64,000 nucleotides of DNA, from positions 2,422,501 through 2,486,500 of the forward strand of contig NC_013204.1 of assembly GCF_000024265.1 (NCBI RefSeq), read 5' to 3'. Both the position numbers and the translations under genes were made by a program. Shown piece after piece: positions 42,469 to 51,769 of this stretch. The notes beneath the pieces are model-generated. The model was not told the DNA's origin and did not search any database. It was given only the letters and a program-made list of their open reading frames with translations. The number at the start of each line of letters is the position of its first letter. Within the stretch, counting starts at the first letter, position 1. Source of the DNA: Eggerthella lenta DSM 2243. Lineage in GTDB: Bacteria > Actinomycetota > Coriobacteriia > Coriobacteriales > Eggerthellaceae.

Positions 42469-43737
42469 CTACCTCCTGCCCCTGCTCGACGACGAGCGCC
42501 CGCCGCGTGAGGGCGGCGGCGCACCGTTCGTCGCGCGCACGACGCGCAGATCGGCGCGTCGGCGATCGTAGATGGTCGGCGCCTCGGCGCCTCGCGATAC
42601 CGATAGGATGATGCCCACCATGATGAGCATGGCCACCAGCGACGATCCGCCCGACGATATGAACGGCAAGGGCTTGCCCACCACAGGGAACCACCCGATG
42701 ACCATGGCGATGTTGAGGAACGCCTGGAACGCGATCATGATGGTGCAGCCGCCCGCCACCATGGTGCCGAAGTTATCGGGCGACGACTGCGCGATGCGGG
42801 TGCCCGCGTACAGGAACAGCAAGAACAGCGCGATGACCACCGCGGCGCCCACCAAACCCAGCTCCTCGCCGATGATGGCGAAGATGAAGTCGGTGTCCGC
42901 TTGGGTGAGGTACAGGTACTTCTCGTGCGAGTTTCCCAGCCCCACCCCGAACAGGCCGCCGCCGGACAGCGCGTACAGCGAGTGGATGAGCTGGAAGCCC
43001 GTGCCGAAGCCGCCTTCGCCGTCGTTCCACGGGTTCATGAACACCATGAGCCGGTCGCGGCGGTATGACGAGCCGAAGATGCCCACGAGGCCGAGGGCGA
43101 CCACGACGCCGATCACGATGAGCATCGTGCGCAGCGGCACCTCGCCCAGCCACATGACCGCGAGGATGCCCACGACGCAGATCATGGCCGTGCCCAGGTC
43201 GGACTGGGGGCCCAGGATGATGAGCACCGGAGCCAGGACGAGCAGGCCCACGAGCGCGAAGAACACCAACACGGTGTACTGCCCCTCGCGGAAGTCCGTG
43301 AACAGACGCGCCGCCACCAGCACGAGCGCGATCTTCGCGAACTCCGAAGCCTGCAGGCTGGCCGAACCGATCATGAGCCATCGGCGGGCGCCCCATTCCT
43401 CATCGCCCACGCCCGCCACCGCCGTGATCACGAGCAGCGCGAACGCCACGGCCCAGATAACCCATACCGCATTGCTGCGCCAGAGCGAGACGGGAACGAA
43501 CTTCCAGATGATCAAAGCAAGGATCACGCCCGCGACGGCGAACTTGATCTGGTTGAGCGTCTCGGCCATCGGATCGACCGCAACCTCGGTGCCGGCTTTC
43601 GCCAAAGTGATGACCGCCGAGGTCGAGTAGATCATCACGAAGCCGATGAGCATGAGGGCGAGCACCGACAGCAGGAGGATGATCCGAGGTCCCATGATAT
43701 GCGCAGGCGCGCCTCGCTTGTCACGTTGAATAGCCAT
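42469..43737 (-). CDS. ftsW: FtsW/RodA-family lipid II polymerase
   Basis: The 422-residue multi-pass membrane protein has about ten hydrophobic segments and SEDS landmarks. These are GARRWLMIGSASLQASEFAKIALVL, GPQSDLGTAMI, QLIHSLYALSGGGLFGVGLGNS, QADTDFIFAIIGEELGLVGA and PFISSGGSSLVAMLIMVGI. FtsW polymerises glycan with the transpeptidase FtsI, encoded upstream in the same cluster. A Ser/Arg-rich cytoplasmic tail ends the protein. It follows murD by 7 bp. Confidence 0.93.
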   Translation of the reverse strand: MAIQRDKRGAPAHIMGPRIILLLSVLALMLIGFVMIYSTSAVITLAKAGTEVAVDPMAETLNQIKFAVAGVILALIIWKFVPVSLWRSNAVWVIWAVAFALLVITAVAGVGDEEWGARRWLMIGSASLQASEFAKIALVLVAARLFTDFREGQYTVLVFFALVGLLVLAPVLIILGPQSDLGTAMICVVGILAVMWLGEVPLRTMLIVIGVVVALGLVGIFGSSYRRDRLMVFMNPWNDGEGGFGTGFQLIHSLYALSGGGLFGVGLGNSHEKYLYLTQADTDFIFAIIGEELGLVGAAVVIALFLLFLYAGTRIAQSSPDNFGTMVAGGCTIMIAFQAFLNIAMVIGWFPVVGKPLPFISSGGSSLVAMLIMVGIILSVSRGAEAPTIYDRRRADLRVVRATNGAPPPSRGGRSSSSRGRR

Positions 43738-43744
43738 GGCGGGC

Positions 43745-45262
43745 CTAGGCGCCCAACGCGGAAGCCGCGTCGGCTACGAGCGTTTTGAATGCGGCTCCCC
43801 GCTCCTCGAACGAGCAGAACTCGTCGAAGGAGGCGCAAGCCGGGGACAGCAGCACGACATCTCCCGCCGAAGCTAGCGCGAGAGCCGCGTCGAACGCGTC
43901 GGCGAGGTGCGCAGCACGCGCCGCGGCGAAACCGGCAGGAGCCTGCGCGTCCGCCGCCTCGAACGCGGCAGCGAATCGCTCGCCCGCATCGCCGAAGCAC
44001 ACGACCGCGCCCGCATGGGCGTGGGCGGCCTCCACGAGCGGCGCAAGGTCGGTGCCCTTGTCGTCGCCTCCCAACAGCACGACGGGGCGCGCCTCGGGAA
44101 ACGCGGCGAGGGCCTTGAGCGTGGCGTCGACGTTCGTCGCCTTGGAGTCGTTGTAGCAGCGCACGCCGGCCACCGAGCCGCACGGCTCGATGCGGTGCTC
44201 GAGCGGCGCGAACGTGCGCAACCCCTCGGCCACGTCGCTCTCGTGCACGCCCAGCGCGAGCGCGGCTGCCGCCACGGCCAGCGCGTTCGAGGCGTTGTGC
44301 TCGCCTTTGATCTGCAGTTCTTCGACGCGCGCCGCAGCGTGCTCCGCACCGTTCAGCGCCACGCGCAGCGTGCCGTCGGCGTCCAGGAACGCGGCGTTGT
44401 CGCTGCCGCACGCGGCGCGCATGTCACCGGTTAGCCCCGCGGCCGTGCCCAGCGGCACGTACGAGAAGCCCCGCTCGCCCGCGTCCAGCGCGCGCAGGCG
44501 GCGCACCTCGGCGCGCACCACGTCGTTCGTCGCGTCGAGCACCGCCACGGCGCCCGGCACGCCGGGCAGGTTCGCCAGCAGCTTGAGCTTCGCGTCGCGG
44601 TACGCCTCGAAGCTGCGGTGCCAATGCAGGTGGTCGGGCGTGATGTTCAGCAGCACGGCCACGTTCGGCGCGAAGCGCGCCGTGGAAGCCAGCTGATACG
44701 ACGACACCTCGGCCACGTACACGTCCGTACGCCCCGCGGCCACGGCCTCGATGCACGGATCGCCGATGTTGCCCACGGCGGCCGCGGCAAGGCCCGCCCC
44801 CGCCAGCACGTGCGCGGCCAGCGCGCAGGCCGTGGTCTTGCCGTTCGTGCCCGTCACCGCCACCCAGCGGCTGTCCGCGGCGCTCTCGCGCCAGGCGAAC
44901 TCCACCTCGCTGATCACCTCGGCCGATACGGCCGCGGCTGCCTCGTAGAAGGCCGAGAACTGCGAGATGCCGGGGCTCGCGATGCACAGGTCGAACGACC
45001 CGCCCGCCTCGGCCGCCAGCACGCCCACCGCCTCGTCCTCGAACGCGACGAGCGCGCCAGCCGCGCGTGCCTCGGCCGCGAATTCCTCGGAGGCCGCGCT
45101 GCGCGCCCCGGCCGCCACGGCCAGCGCTTCCACGCGACCGTCCAGAAGCGGCAGCAGGTACGCGACCGCCGCGCGGCCGCTCTTGCCCAGACCCAAAACG
45201 AGCACGCGCCCCAGATGGTGCGGCGCGTGCTTGCGATTCGCTATGAGCTCCCGCGAAGCCAT
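43745..45262 (-). CDS. murD: UDP-N-acetylmuramoyl-L-alanine--D-glutamate ligase
   Basis: MurD adds D-Glu to UDP-MurNAc-L-Ala. The 505 residues show LVLGLGKSGRAAVAYL at the N-terminal uridine site, SPGISQFS, the ATP loop VTGTNGKTTACALAAHVL, VGNIGDPCIEA, NITPDHLHWHRSFEAY and the C-terminal NDSKATNVDATLKAL. The protein is slightly longer than usual (about 450), with Ala-rich insertions. It follows mraY by 3 bp. Confidence 0.94.
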   Translation of the reverse strand: MASRELIANRKHAPHHLGRVLVLGLGKSGRAAVAYLLPLLDGRVEALAVAAGARSAASEEFAAEARAAGALVAFEDEAVGVLAAEAGGSFDLCIASPGISQFSAFYEAAAAVSAEVISEVEFAWRESAADSRWVAVTGTNGKTTACALAAHVLAGAGLAAAAVGNIGDPCIEAVAAGRTDVYVAEVSSYQLASTARFAPNVAVLLNITPDHLHWHRSFEAYRDAKLKLLANLPGVPGAVAVLDATNDVVRAEVRRLRALDAGERGFSYVPLGTAAGLTGDMRAACGSDNAAFLDADGTLRVALNGAEHAAARVEELQIKGEHNASNALAVAAAALALGVHESDVAEGLRTFAPLEHRIEPCGSVAGVRCYNDSKATNVDATLKALAAFPEARPVVLLGGDDKGTDLAPLVEAAHAHAGAVVCFGDAGERFAAAFEAADAQAPAGFAAARAAHLADAFDAALALASAGDVVLLSPACASFDEFCSFEERGAAFKTLVADAASALGA

Positions 45263-45265
45263 GGA

Positions 45266-46312
45266 CTACGCCACCGCCATGAGGGTCTCGGCGAAGTACA
45301 GCGAGAAGCCCGTCGCGGCCAGCACGCCGGAGATGATCCAGAAGCGCACGACCACCTTCGTCTCGCTCCAGCCCTTCTTCTCGAAGTGGTGGTGCAACGG
45401 CGCCATGAGGAAGATGCGCTTCTTCGTCTTCTTGTAGTAGAACACCTGGATCATGACGGACAGGGCCTCGGCCACGAACAGGCCTCCGATGATGAGCGAC
45501 ACGAACTCGGTCTTCGTGAGCACGGCCAGGCAGCCCAGCGCCATGCCCAGCGCGAGCGATCCGGTGTCGCCCATGAAGATGTCGGCCGGAAACGAGTTGA
45601 ACCAGAGGAACCCGATGCACGCGCCCGCGAGCGCGGCGGCGAAGATGGCGGGTTCCAACAGATCGGAACGGTACGCGATGGCCGCCATCACGATCATCAC
45701 GATCATGACCGTGCCCGCCGCCAAACCATCCAGGCCGTCGGTGAGGTTCACGGCGTTGCACATGCCCACCAGCAGGATGTTCATGAACAGCAGGTACAGC
45801 CAGGGGATGGCGATGCCGTCGCCGACGGGAACCACCGTGGTCAGGATGCCGAAATCGAGCGTCACGACGAAGGGAATCTCCACGGTGGGCTGTATGCCCA
45901 GCCAGTTCACGGCCACGAGCACGAACGCCGTGGCAATGGCCACCTGCCCCACGATCTTCGCCTTCGGGGTGAGACCGAGCGAGCGCTCCTTCACCACTTT
46001 CGACGCGTCGTCGACGAGACCCAGCAGACCCGTGAGCACGGTAGCCGCCAGCAGCACGAACGTCTCGGGCGTGGGCATGCCGACGAACAGCGCCACCGCG
46101 ATGACCGCGATCAGCATGATGACGCCGCCCATGGTGGGCGTGCCCTGCTTCACGAGGTGGCTCTCGGGGCCGTCGGCGCGCACCTGCTGGCCGATATGGC
46201 TCGACTTGAGGAACTTGATCCACAGCGGCGTGAGCACCATGGTCACCACCATGGCGAACACGACGGCAAGGAACACGAGAAACGTCGGATATTGGTTGAA
46301 TACCGTAAACAT
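45266..46312 (-). CDS. mraY: Phospho-N-acetylmuramoyl-pentapeptide transferase
   Basis: MraY attaches the Park nucleotide sugar to undecaprenyl phosphate to form lipid I. The 348-residue membrane protein has about ten hydrophobic segments. It carries the Mg-binding and catalytic motifs GLVDDASKV, NAVNLTDGLDGLAAG and FMGDTGSLALGMALG, and the C-terminal APLHHHFEKKGWSETKVV. It is 2 bp from murF. Confidence 0.95.
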   Translation of the reverse strand: MFTVFNQYPTFLVFLAVVFAMVVTMVLTPLWIKFLKSSHIGQQVRADGPESHLVKQGTPTMGGVIMLIAVIAVALFVGMPTPETFVLLAATVLTGLLGLVDDASKVVKERSLGLTPKAKIVGQVAIATAFVLVAVNWLGIQPTVEIPFVVTLDFGILTTVVPVGDGIAIPWLYLLFMNILLVGMCNAVNLTDGLDGLAAGTVMIVMIVMAAIAYRSDLLEPAIFAAALAGACIGFLWFNSFPADIFMGDTGSLALGMALGCLAVLTKTEFVSLIIGGLFVAEALSVMIQVFYYKKTKKRIFLMAPLHHHFEKKGWSETKVVVRFWIISGVLAATGFSLYFAETLMAVA

Positions 46313-46314
46313 AG

Positions 46315-47799
46315 CTAATTGACCAGTCCTTCGACTACGCGAGTCAGACCCATGAAATGAGACGCCTTCACCAGCACGGCGTCTCCGGGCTCGACGCAGG
46401 CGTCCAAATCTCCGAACACTTCAGAAAGAGAGCCCGCGCGCACGATGCGCTGGGGATCCATGCCGGCGCGCTCAGCGGCGTCGGCTATGTGCAGGGACAG
46501 CTCGCCCACGCACACGAGCCGGTCGAGCGGCAGCGTGGCGGCGAACTCCCCGATGCCCGCATGGCAGGCCGGGGCGTAGCTTCCCAGCTCGCCCATGTCG
46601 CCGAGCACGGCCACGTGCTTGCCCGGCACGTCCAGCGCGCAGAACGTCGCAAGCGAGGCGCGCATGGAGTCGGGGTTGGCGTTGTAGGCGTCGTTCACCA
46701 CGGTGAACCCGCCGCGCGCACGGAGCACTTCCTGGCGGCCGGCTTCCGGCTCGGCATGCGCGAGGGCATCGGCGCAGACGGCCAGCGGGATGCCGCAGGC
46801 GCGGCCGACCGCGGTCGCGGCGCATGCGTTCGACACGTTGTGCAGGCCGCGCAGCGTGAGCGCGCAGCGCGCCGTCTCCTCCTCAGGGGCGTCCGCGAAG
46901 CCGACGGCGTGCAGCCGAAAGCGCGGGCGACCCTGCTCGTCGAGCTCCACCTGCTCGGCCCACACGGCGGGACGCGCCGCTTCGGCGGCATCGGCCTGGG
47001 CGCGGCGCTCGGCTGCGGCGGCGGAGCCGTCGAACAGCACGGTCTCCACGCGGCGCGCGTCGAGGCGCGCATGCTCGCGCACGAAATCGGCGTAGTCGTC
47101 GTCGGCGTTCACGAACGCCCGGCCCGTGCCCTCCGGCAGCGCGCACAGAAGCTCGGCCTTGGCGCGCGCGATGTTCTCGCGGCTGCCCAGAAGCTCGATA
47201 TGGCTCTCGCCCACGTTCACCACGAGGCCCCAATCGGGGCGCACGTAGTCGCATAGGTCGGCCAGCTGGCCCGCGCCGCGCATGCCCATCTCCACCACCA
47301 CCGCCTGCGTGTCCTGCTCGGCGGCGAGCAGCGTCTTGGGAACGCCCAGCTCGTTGTTCTGGTTGCCGGCCGTCGCCACCGTGGACAGCGTGCTTGCCAG
47401 CACGTCGCGCACAAGGTTCTTCGTGGTGGTCTTGCCGGTGGAACCCGTCAGCGCGATCACGCGACCGTGCAGGTGAGAGCGCCATTCGCGCGCGATGTCC
47501 GCCACGGCGTGGGCCGTGTCGGGCACCTCGATAACGCTTGCGCCCAGCTCGGCGGCCAACATGCGCACGGCCTCGTCCAGCGGCTGCATCACAAGCGCAC
47601 ACACGGCACCGCCCGAGAGGGCCGCACCGACGAAGTCGTGGCCGTCCACGCGCTCGCCCGGCAGCGCGACGTACACGTCGCCCGGCTTCGCGTCGCGCGA
47701 GTCCCAGGTGAGCCCCGTGGCCAGCGCGCGCGGATCAAGCGGCTCCACCATGAACGAGCCTCCCGTGCATGCGGCGATCTGCTTGTGGTTCAAACGCAT
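46315..47799 (-). CDS. murF: UDP-N-acetylmuramoyl-tripeptide--D-alanyl-D-alanine ligase
   Basis: MurF adds D-Ala-D-Ala to the tripeptide. The ATG at 47799 follows GAGGATCG, 1 bp after the murE stop; the longer frame overlapping murE is rejected. The 494 residues show TWDSRDAKPGDVYVALPGERVDGHDF, the ATP loop LTGSTGKTTTKNLVRDVL, VVEMGMRGAGQLADL, NVGESHIELLGSRENIARAK and VVNDAYNANPDSMRASL. Confidence 0.95.
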   Translation of the reverse strand: MRLNHKQIAACTGGSFMVEPLDPRALATGLTWDSRDAKPGDVYVALPGERVDGHDFVGAALSGGAVCALVMQPLDEAVRMLAAELGASVIEVPDTAHAVADIAREWRSHLHGRVIALTGSTGKTTTKNLVRDVLASTLSTVATAGNQNNELGVPKTLLAAEQDTQAVVVEMGMRGAGQLADLCDYVRPDWGLVVNVGESHIELLGSRENIARAKAELLCALPEGTGRAFVNADDDYADFVREHARLDARRVETVLFDGSAAAAERRAQADAAEAARPAVWAEQVELDEQGRPRFRLHAVGFADAPEEETARCALTLRGLHNVSNACAATAVGRACGIPLAVCADALAHAEPEAGRQEVLRARGGFTVVNDAYNANPDSMRASLATFCALDVPGKHVAVLGDMGELGSYAPACHAGIGEFAATLPLDRLVCVGELSLHIADAAERAGMDPQRIVRAGSLSEVFGDLDACVEPGDAVLVKASHFMGLTRVVEGLVN

Positions 47800-47800
47800 G

Positions 47801-49303
47801 CTATCGATCCTCGCCTGCGGGTTCGTCGCCGAACGCACGCGCGAGCTCCTCGGCGGCCACGATGCGATCGTCGAACGAGAGCACTTGGTCGCCCACGAGC
47901 TGATAGTCCTCGTGGCCCTTGCCCGCGATGAGAATCGAGTCGCCCGGCTTCGCCTGTGCGATGGCGCGCGCGATGGCGGCGCGACGGTCGGCCTCCACTT
48001 CGAAGCGGCCGGCTCCCGAGCTCATTCCGCTCACGATGTCCTCGATGATGGCCTGCGGATCTTCGGTGCGCGGGTTGTCCGACGTCACCACCGCATGGTC
48101 GGCCGCCAGGGCGGCCTTGCCCATGATGGGACGCTTGCTGGCATCGCGGTCGCCGCCGCAGCCGAACACGCAGACGGTGCGGCCGGGCGTGAGCGCCATG
48201 ATGGACGCGAGCGCCTTCTCCAGCGCGTCGGGCGTGTGGGCGTAGTCCACGAACACCGACACGCCGCCCGTGTTCGGCGCGCTCACGCGCTCCAAACGAC
48301 CCGGGATCTGCGGCGCCTCCTCGAGCGCTTCGACGATGGTCTCGGCCGGGAAGCCCAGCTGCAGCCCGATGCCGAAGGCGCACATGACGTTCTCCACGTT
48401 GAACTTGCCCACGAGCGGGTAGTCGAATGTATGCAAGCTGCCGCGCACGTCGAGCGTGACGGTGGTGTGGGTAGGAGCATACTGCACGTCCACGGGATGT
48501 ATCTGCGCGGAAGGATCGAAGCCCGTCGTGACCACGCTGTCTTCGGCAACCGAGCAACGCCGCAGCAGCTCTTTGCCCCACTTGTCGTCGATGCAGATCA
48601 CGCGCTTGGCCGGATAATCTTTCGAGAACAGGCGCGCCTTCGCCTCGAAGTAGGCCTCGAACGTGTGATGGTAGTCCAGGTGATCCTGCGTCAAGTTGGA
48701 GAACGCCGTAACGGCGAATGCGGCGTCCCACGTGCGATCGAGGTCGAGCGCATGAGAGCTCACCTCCATGGCCACGACGTCGCAGCGCGCATCGCGCATG
48801 CGGGCGAACAGCTGCTGCAAATCGGGCGATTCCGGCGTGGTATGAGCCGATTTCTCGGCCTCGTCGCCGATGCGGATGCCCACGGTTCCGATGACGCCCG
48901 TGCGCTTCCCCGCTACCCGCGCGATGTGCTCTACCAGGTAGGTCGTGGTGGTCTTGCCGTTGGTGCCGGTGATGCCCACCAGCGCAATGTCCTTGGAAGG
49001 ATGGTCGTAGAAGTTCGCCGCCGCGGCCGCCATGGCCTTGCGCGTATCCTTCACCACGATCTCCGTGACGTCCGTAGCGTCGGCCAGGTACACCTTGCGC
49101 TCGACCACGAGCACTTTCGCGCCCCGATCGATGGCGTCCTGGGCGAACGAGTGCCCATCCGTCGTCATGCCTACCACGCAGAAGAACGCGTCGCCGGGTT
49201 GCACCCGGTCGCTGCGGTAGGCGATACCGTTCACCTCGTCGTCGGCGTTGCCGAGGATGGTGCAGTCGATACCTGCGAACAGTTCGGTACAGGTCTTGCC
49301 CAT
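47801..49303 (-). CDS. murE: UDP-N-acetylmuramoyl-L-alanyl-D-glutamate--2,6-diaminopimelate ligase
   Basis: MurE adds the third amino acid. The substrate-recognition motif DNPRTEDP indicates meso-diaminopimelate rather than lysine. The 500-residue protein also has YRSDRVQPGDAFFCVVG, the ATP loop GITGTNGKTTTTYLVEH, VSSHALDLDRTW, NLTQDHLDYHHTFEAYFEAK and VDYAHTPDALEKAL. It lies 7 bp after ftsI. The cell wall is therefore predicted to be of meso-DAP type. Confidence 0.95.
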   Translation of the reverse strand: MGKTCTELFAGIDCTILGNADDEVNGIAYRSDRVQPGDAFFCVVGMTTDGHSFAQDAIDRGAKVLVVERKVYLADATDVTEIVVKDTRKAMAAAAANFYDHPSKDIALVGITGTNGKTTTTYLVEHIARVAGKRTGVIGTVGIRIGDEAEKSAHTTPESPDLQQLFARMRDARCDVVAMEVSSHALDLDRTWDAAFAVTAFSNLTQDHLDYHHTFEAYFEAKARLFSKDYPAKRVICIDDKWGKELLRRCSVAEDSVVTTGFDPSAQIHPVDVQYAPTHTTVTLDVRGSLHTFDYPLVGKFNVENVMCAFGIGLQLGFPAETIVEALEEAPQIPGRLERVSAPNTGGVSVFVDYAHTPDALEKALASIMALTPGRTVCVFGCGGDRDASKRPIMGKAALAADHAVVTSDNPRTEDPQAIIEDIVSGMSSGAGRFEVEADRRAAIARAIAQAKPGDSILIAGKGHEDYQLVGDQVLSFDDRIVAAEELARAFGDEPAGEDR

Positions 49304-49310
49304 GGCTTCC

Positions 49311-51212
49311 TCACTCCGGATAAATGTTGAATCGGTCGATGGCTGTTGTCATTATATCCTTAAAAATCGGCGTGACCACACCGTCGGTGGGAACCTCGTT
49401 GGCACCCACAAAACAAACCAATTGGCTGGAAGAATCGGCCAGGAAACCGGTGAAGGCCAGGTTGTACACCCCTTTTCGGTAGCCGCCGTTCTTCTCGTCG
49501 TAGATCTCCGCCGTGGACGTCTTGCCCGCCACGTTGAAGCCGTCGATGGCGGCGGCCTTGCCCGTGCCCTCGGTGACGACGGTCTTCAGCATGCTGGTCA
49601 GATCGTCGATGGCTTTCTTGTCCTTGATGACGGTGTCACTTCCGTACTCGGCCGTCTCGCCGCTTTGGGGCTTCGACAGGAGGAAGTGCGGCGTGCACTC
49701 CACGCCGTCGTTCACGAGCGCTCCGTAGAAGCGGGTGATCTGCAACGGCGTGAGCGACAGGCCCTGCCCGAAGCTGACGTTGTAGGCGGTGACCTTACTC
49801 CAATCGTCGAAGGGAAGCAGGTTCCCCAGGTACTCGGTGCCGGCTTCGCCCTCGCCCGGATAGTCCACGCCCGTTTTCGTGTGCAGGTTGTACTCGTTGA
49901 TCTTGTTGTAGAGGTTCCGGAACCCCGACACGTCGCCCACCGTCGCGTTCTCGGTGGCCAGCGAGATGCCGACGTTCGACGACTGGTCCATGATCTGCCG
50001 CAGCGTGTACGTGGCATCGCCGCGCTCGTGCGCATCCCTAATGACGTAGCCGTCGGCCTCGATGGAAGACGGGCAGAACAGCTCGGTGTCGGGCGTCATG
50101 GTGCCAGCTTCCAGGATGGCCATGGCCGACACCGATTTGAAGATGGAGCCTGGCTCGAACAGGTCGGTCACGCATTTGAGCTTCGGCGCATCCGCTTCCA
50201 TATTCGTCCGGTCGGCCGGATTGAGCAGCGGCAGTGACGCCGCGGCGTAGATCTCTCCCGTGCCGCCGTCCATCACGATGGCGCTGCCGCCGTTGGCCGT
50301 GATGCCCTTGGCATCGGCCGTCAGGCGCTCCTCGACGGATTGCTGCAGCTCTATGTCGATGGATATGATGATGTCCTCGCCGTCCACGGCCGCCTTGGAG
50401 TCGCGCGTGCCGCCGGGAATGGGCGTGCCGTCGGGGCTGCGCTCCTCGCGCGTGTAGCCCGCCTCGCCTGACAGCACGTCGTCGTAGTACAGCTCGAGGC
50501 CCGATACCCCCTTGTAGTACTCGCGGTTGTTCTCGGCATCGGTTTCCAGCGTGCATGCGCCGATGACCTGGCCTCCCACCTGAGCGTTCGGATACTCGCG
50601 CTTCCACAGCGTCTTATAGCGGATGCCGAAGTCCATGCCTTCGCGCGACCCACCCGAAGCCGAGAGCTCGCGCACGCGCTCCTTGAGAGCGTCCCCCACC
50701 GCCACGTCGGCCTTCTCCTTCACCACCGCGTACCGCGTGTTCGGAGCGGTGATGGCTTCCAGGTAGTCGGACTTCTGGCCGCCCAGCACGTCGACGAGCA
50801 CCTGAGCCGTCGCGTCCGCGTCGTCGACTTCCACCGGGTCGATGTAGATGGTGGTCGACTCCACGGAGGTGGCCAGCACCACGCCGTTGCGATCGTAGAT
50901 GGTGCCGCGGCGCGGCTCGATCCAGTCGTAGCTCATACGCGCGTTCTCGGCTTCCGAAGCCATGGCAGGGGCGGCTATCACCTGCAGGTACGCCAAGCGC
51001 AGCACGAACAGCGACGCGATGACGGCGAAGGCGAGAATGGGAAGGAACACCCGGTTCGAATTCGAGTTGAAGTCGACCGCCGCAGCCGGGCGGCCGGAGG
51101 CGCGCACCGGACGCGCCGCGCGCGGCGGACGCGAGGGGCGTGCGGACGAGCGGGAGCTTCCGCGACCGCGAGCAGGGCGCTCGCCTCGCGGCGTGTGCGG
51201 TCTATCGGACAT
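49311..51212 (-). CDS. ftsI: Peptidoglycan D,D-transpeptidase FtsI (class B PBP)
   Basis: The 633-residue protein has a disordered Arg/Pro-rich cytoplasmic N-terminus, one membrane segment (about 55-75, FLPILAFAVIASLFVLRLA), a dimerisation domain and a penicillin-binding domain. The catalytic motifs are SIFK (FEPGSIFKSVS), SSN (DQSSNVG) and KTS (VAGKTSTAE). It cross-links septal peptidoglycan with FtsW. It is 5 bp behind the ftsL-like gene. No PASTA domains are visible. Confidence 0.95.
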   Translation of the reverse strand: MSDRPHTPRGERPARGRGSSRSSARPSRPPRAARPVRASGRPAAAVDFNSNSNRVFLPILAFAVIASLFVLRLAYLQVIAAPAMASEAENARMSYDWIEPRRGTIYDRNGVVLATSVESTTIYIDPVEVDDADATAQVLVDVLGGQKSDYLEAITAPNTRYAVVKEKADVAVGDALKERVRELSASGGSREGMDFGIRYKTLWKREYPNAQVGGQVIGACTLETDAENNREYYKGVSGLELYYDDVLSGEAGYTREERSPDGTPIPGGTRDSKAAVDGEDIIISIDIELQQSVEERLTADAKGITANGGSAIVMDGGTGEIYAAASLPLLNPADRTNMEADAPKLKCVTDLFEPGSIFKSVSAMAILEAGTMTPDTELFCPSSIEADGYVIRDAHERGDATYTLRQIMDQSSNVGISLATENATVGDVSGFRNLYNKINEYNLHTKTGVDYPGEGEAGTEYLGNLLPFDDWSKVTAYNVSFGQGLSLTPLQITRFYGALVNDGVECTPHFLLSKPQSGETAEYGSDTVIKDKKAIDDLTSMLKTVVTEGTGKAAAIDGFNVAGKTSTAEIYDEKNGGYRKGVYNLAFTGFLADSSSQLVCFVGANEVPTDGVVTPIFKDIMTTAIDRFNIYPE

Positions 51213-51217
51213 CGGCT

Positions 51218-51682
51218 TTACGCCTCGGAGCCAGCCGCTATGGCAACGCTCTTCGAAAGGGACAGGGCGCCGGACTCGTCGGTTGCGACGACGTCCTTAT
51301 CCAGAGTGATGACCCCCGTGGTCTCGGGAGCGGCCATGCCCAGCTTGCCCGCCTGCTGCTTCACCTTCGTCGGATTGGACAGCGTGCTCTGGGACACTTC
51401 CAGCGCGGCACCCGAAGAGCGGGCGTCGCTGATCTGGCTGGTCAGCTGGCTCGACTGCATCGTCGTGGAGATCGTCGCGGACATGAGCCCGATGCGCGCG
51501 AATCCCACAAGCGACACCACCAGCAACACGACCGCCGCCGCCTTCGCCAAGAACACGACGTTCGACGGAAGCGTGGGGGTCTGCGTGCGGGTGCCGCGGC
51601 CCGGAACGACGCTGATGCGCTCGCGCGGGCTGCGTTCGGGTGCGCGCTCGGGATAGTACGAATACGCTGGTGCTGCGCCCAT
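51218..51682 (-). CDS. ftsL: FtsL-like cell division membrane protein
   Basis: This 154-residue bitopic protein has a proline-rich cytoplasmic N-terminus and one membrane segment (about 45-65, FLAKAAAVVLLVVSLVGFARIG). An extracytoplasmic coiled-coil-like helix follows (about 68-110), then a short tail with GMAAPE. Primary sequence conservation in FtsL is low; the assignment rests on topology, length and position between rsmH and ftsI. It would act in the FtsQ-FtsB-FtsL complex. Confidence 0.75.
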   Translation of the reverse strand: MGAAPAYSYYPERAPERSPRERISVVPGRGTRTQTPTLPSNVVFLAKAAAVVLLVVSLVGFARIGLMSATISTTMQSSQLTSQISDARSSGAALEVSQSTLSNPTKVKQQAGKLGMAAPETTGVITLDKDVVATDESGALSLSKSVAIAAGSEA

Positions 51683-51769
51683 GTCCGACCCCCTTTCTGT
51701 GTTTCGACTGCATGTAAAGGTCGCGTGCGGTGCATATGGCTCCCGCTTGCGTCAGCGGGACGTTTTTGC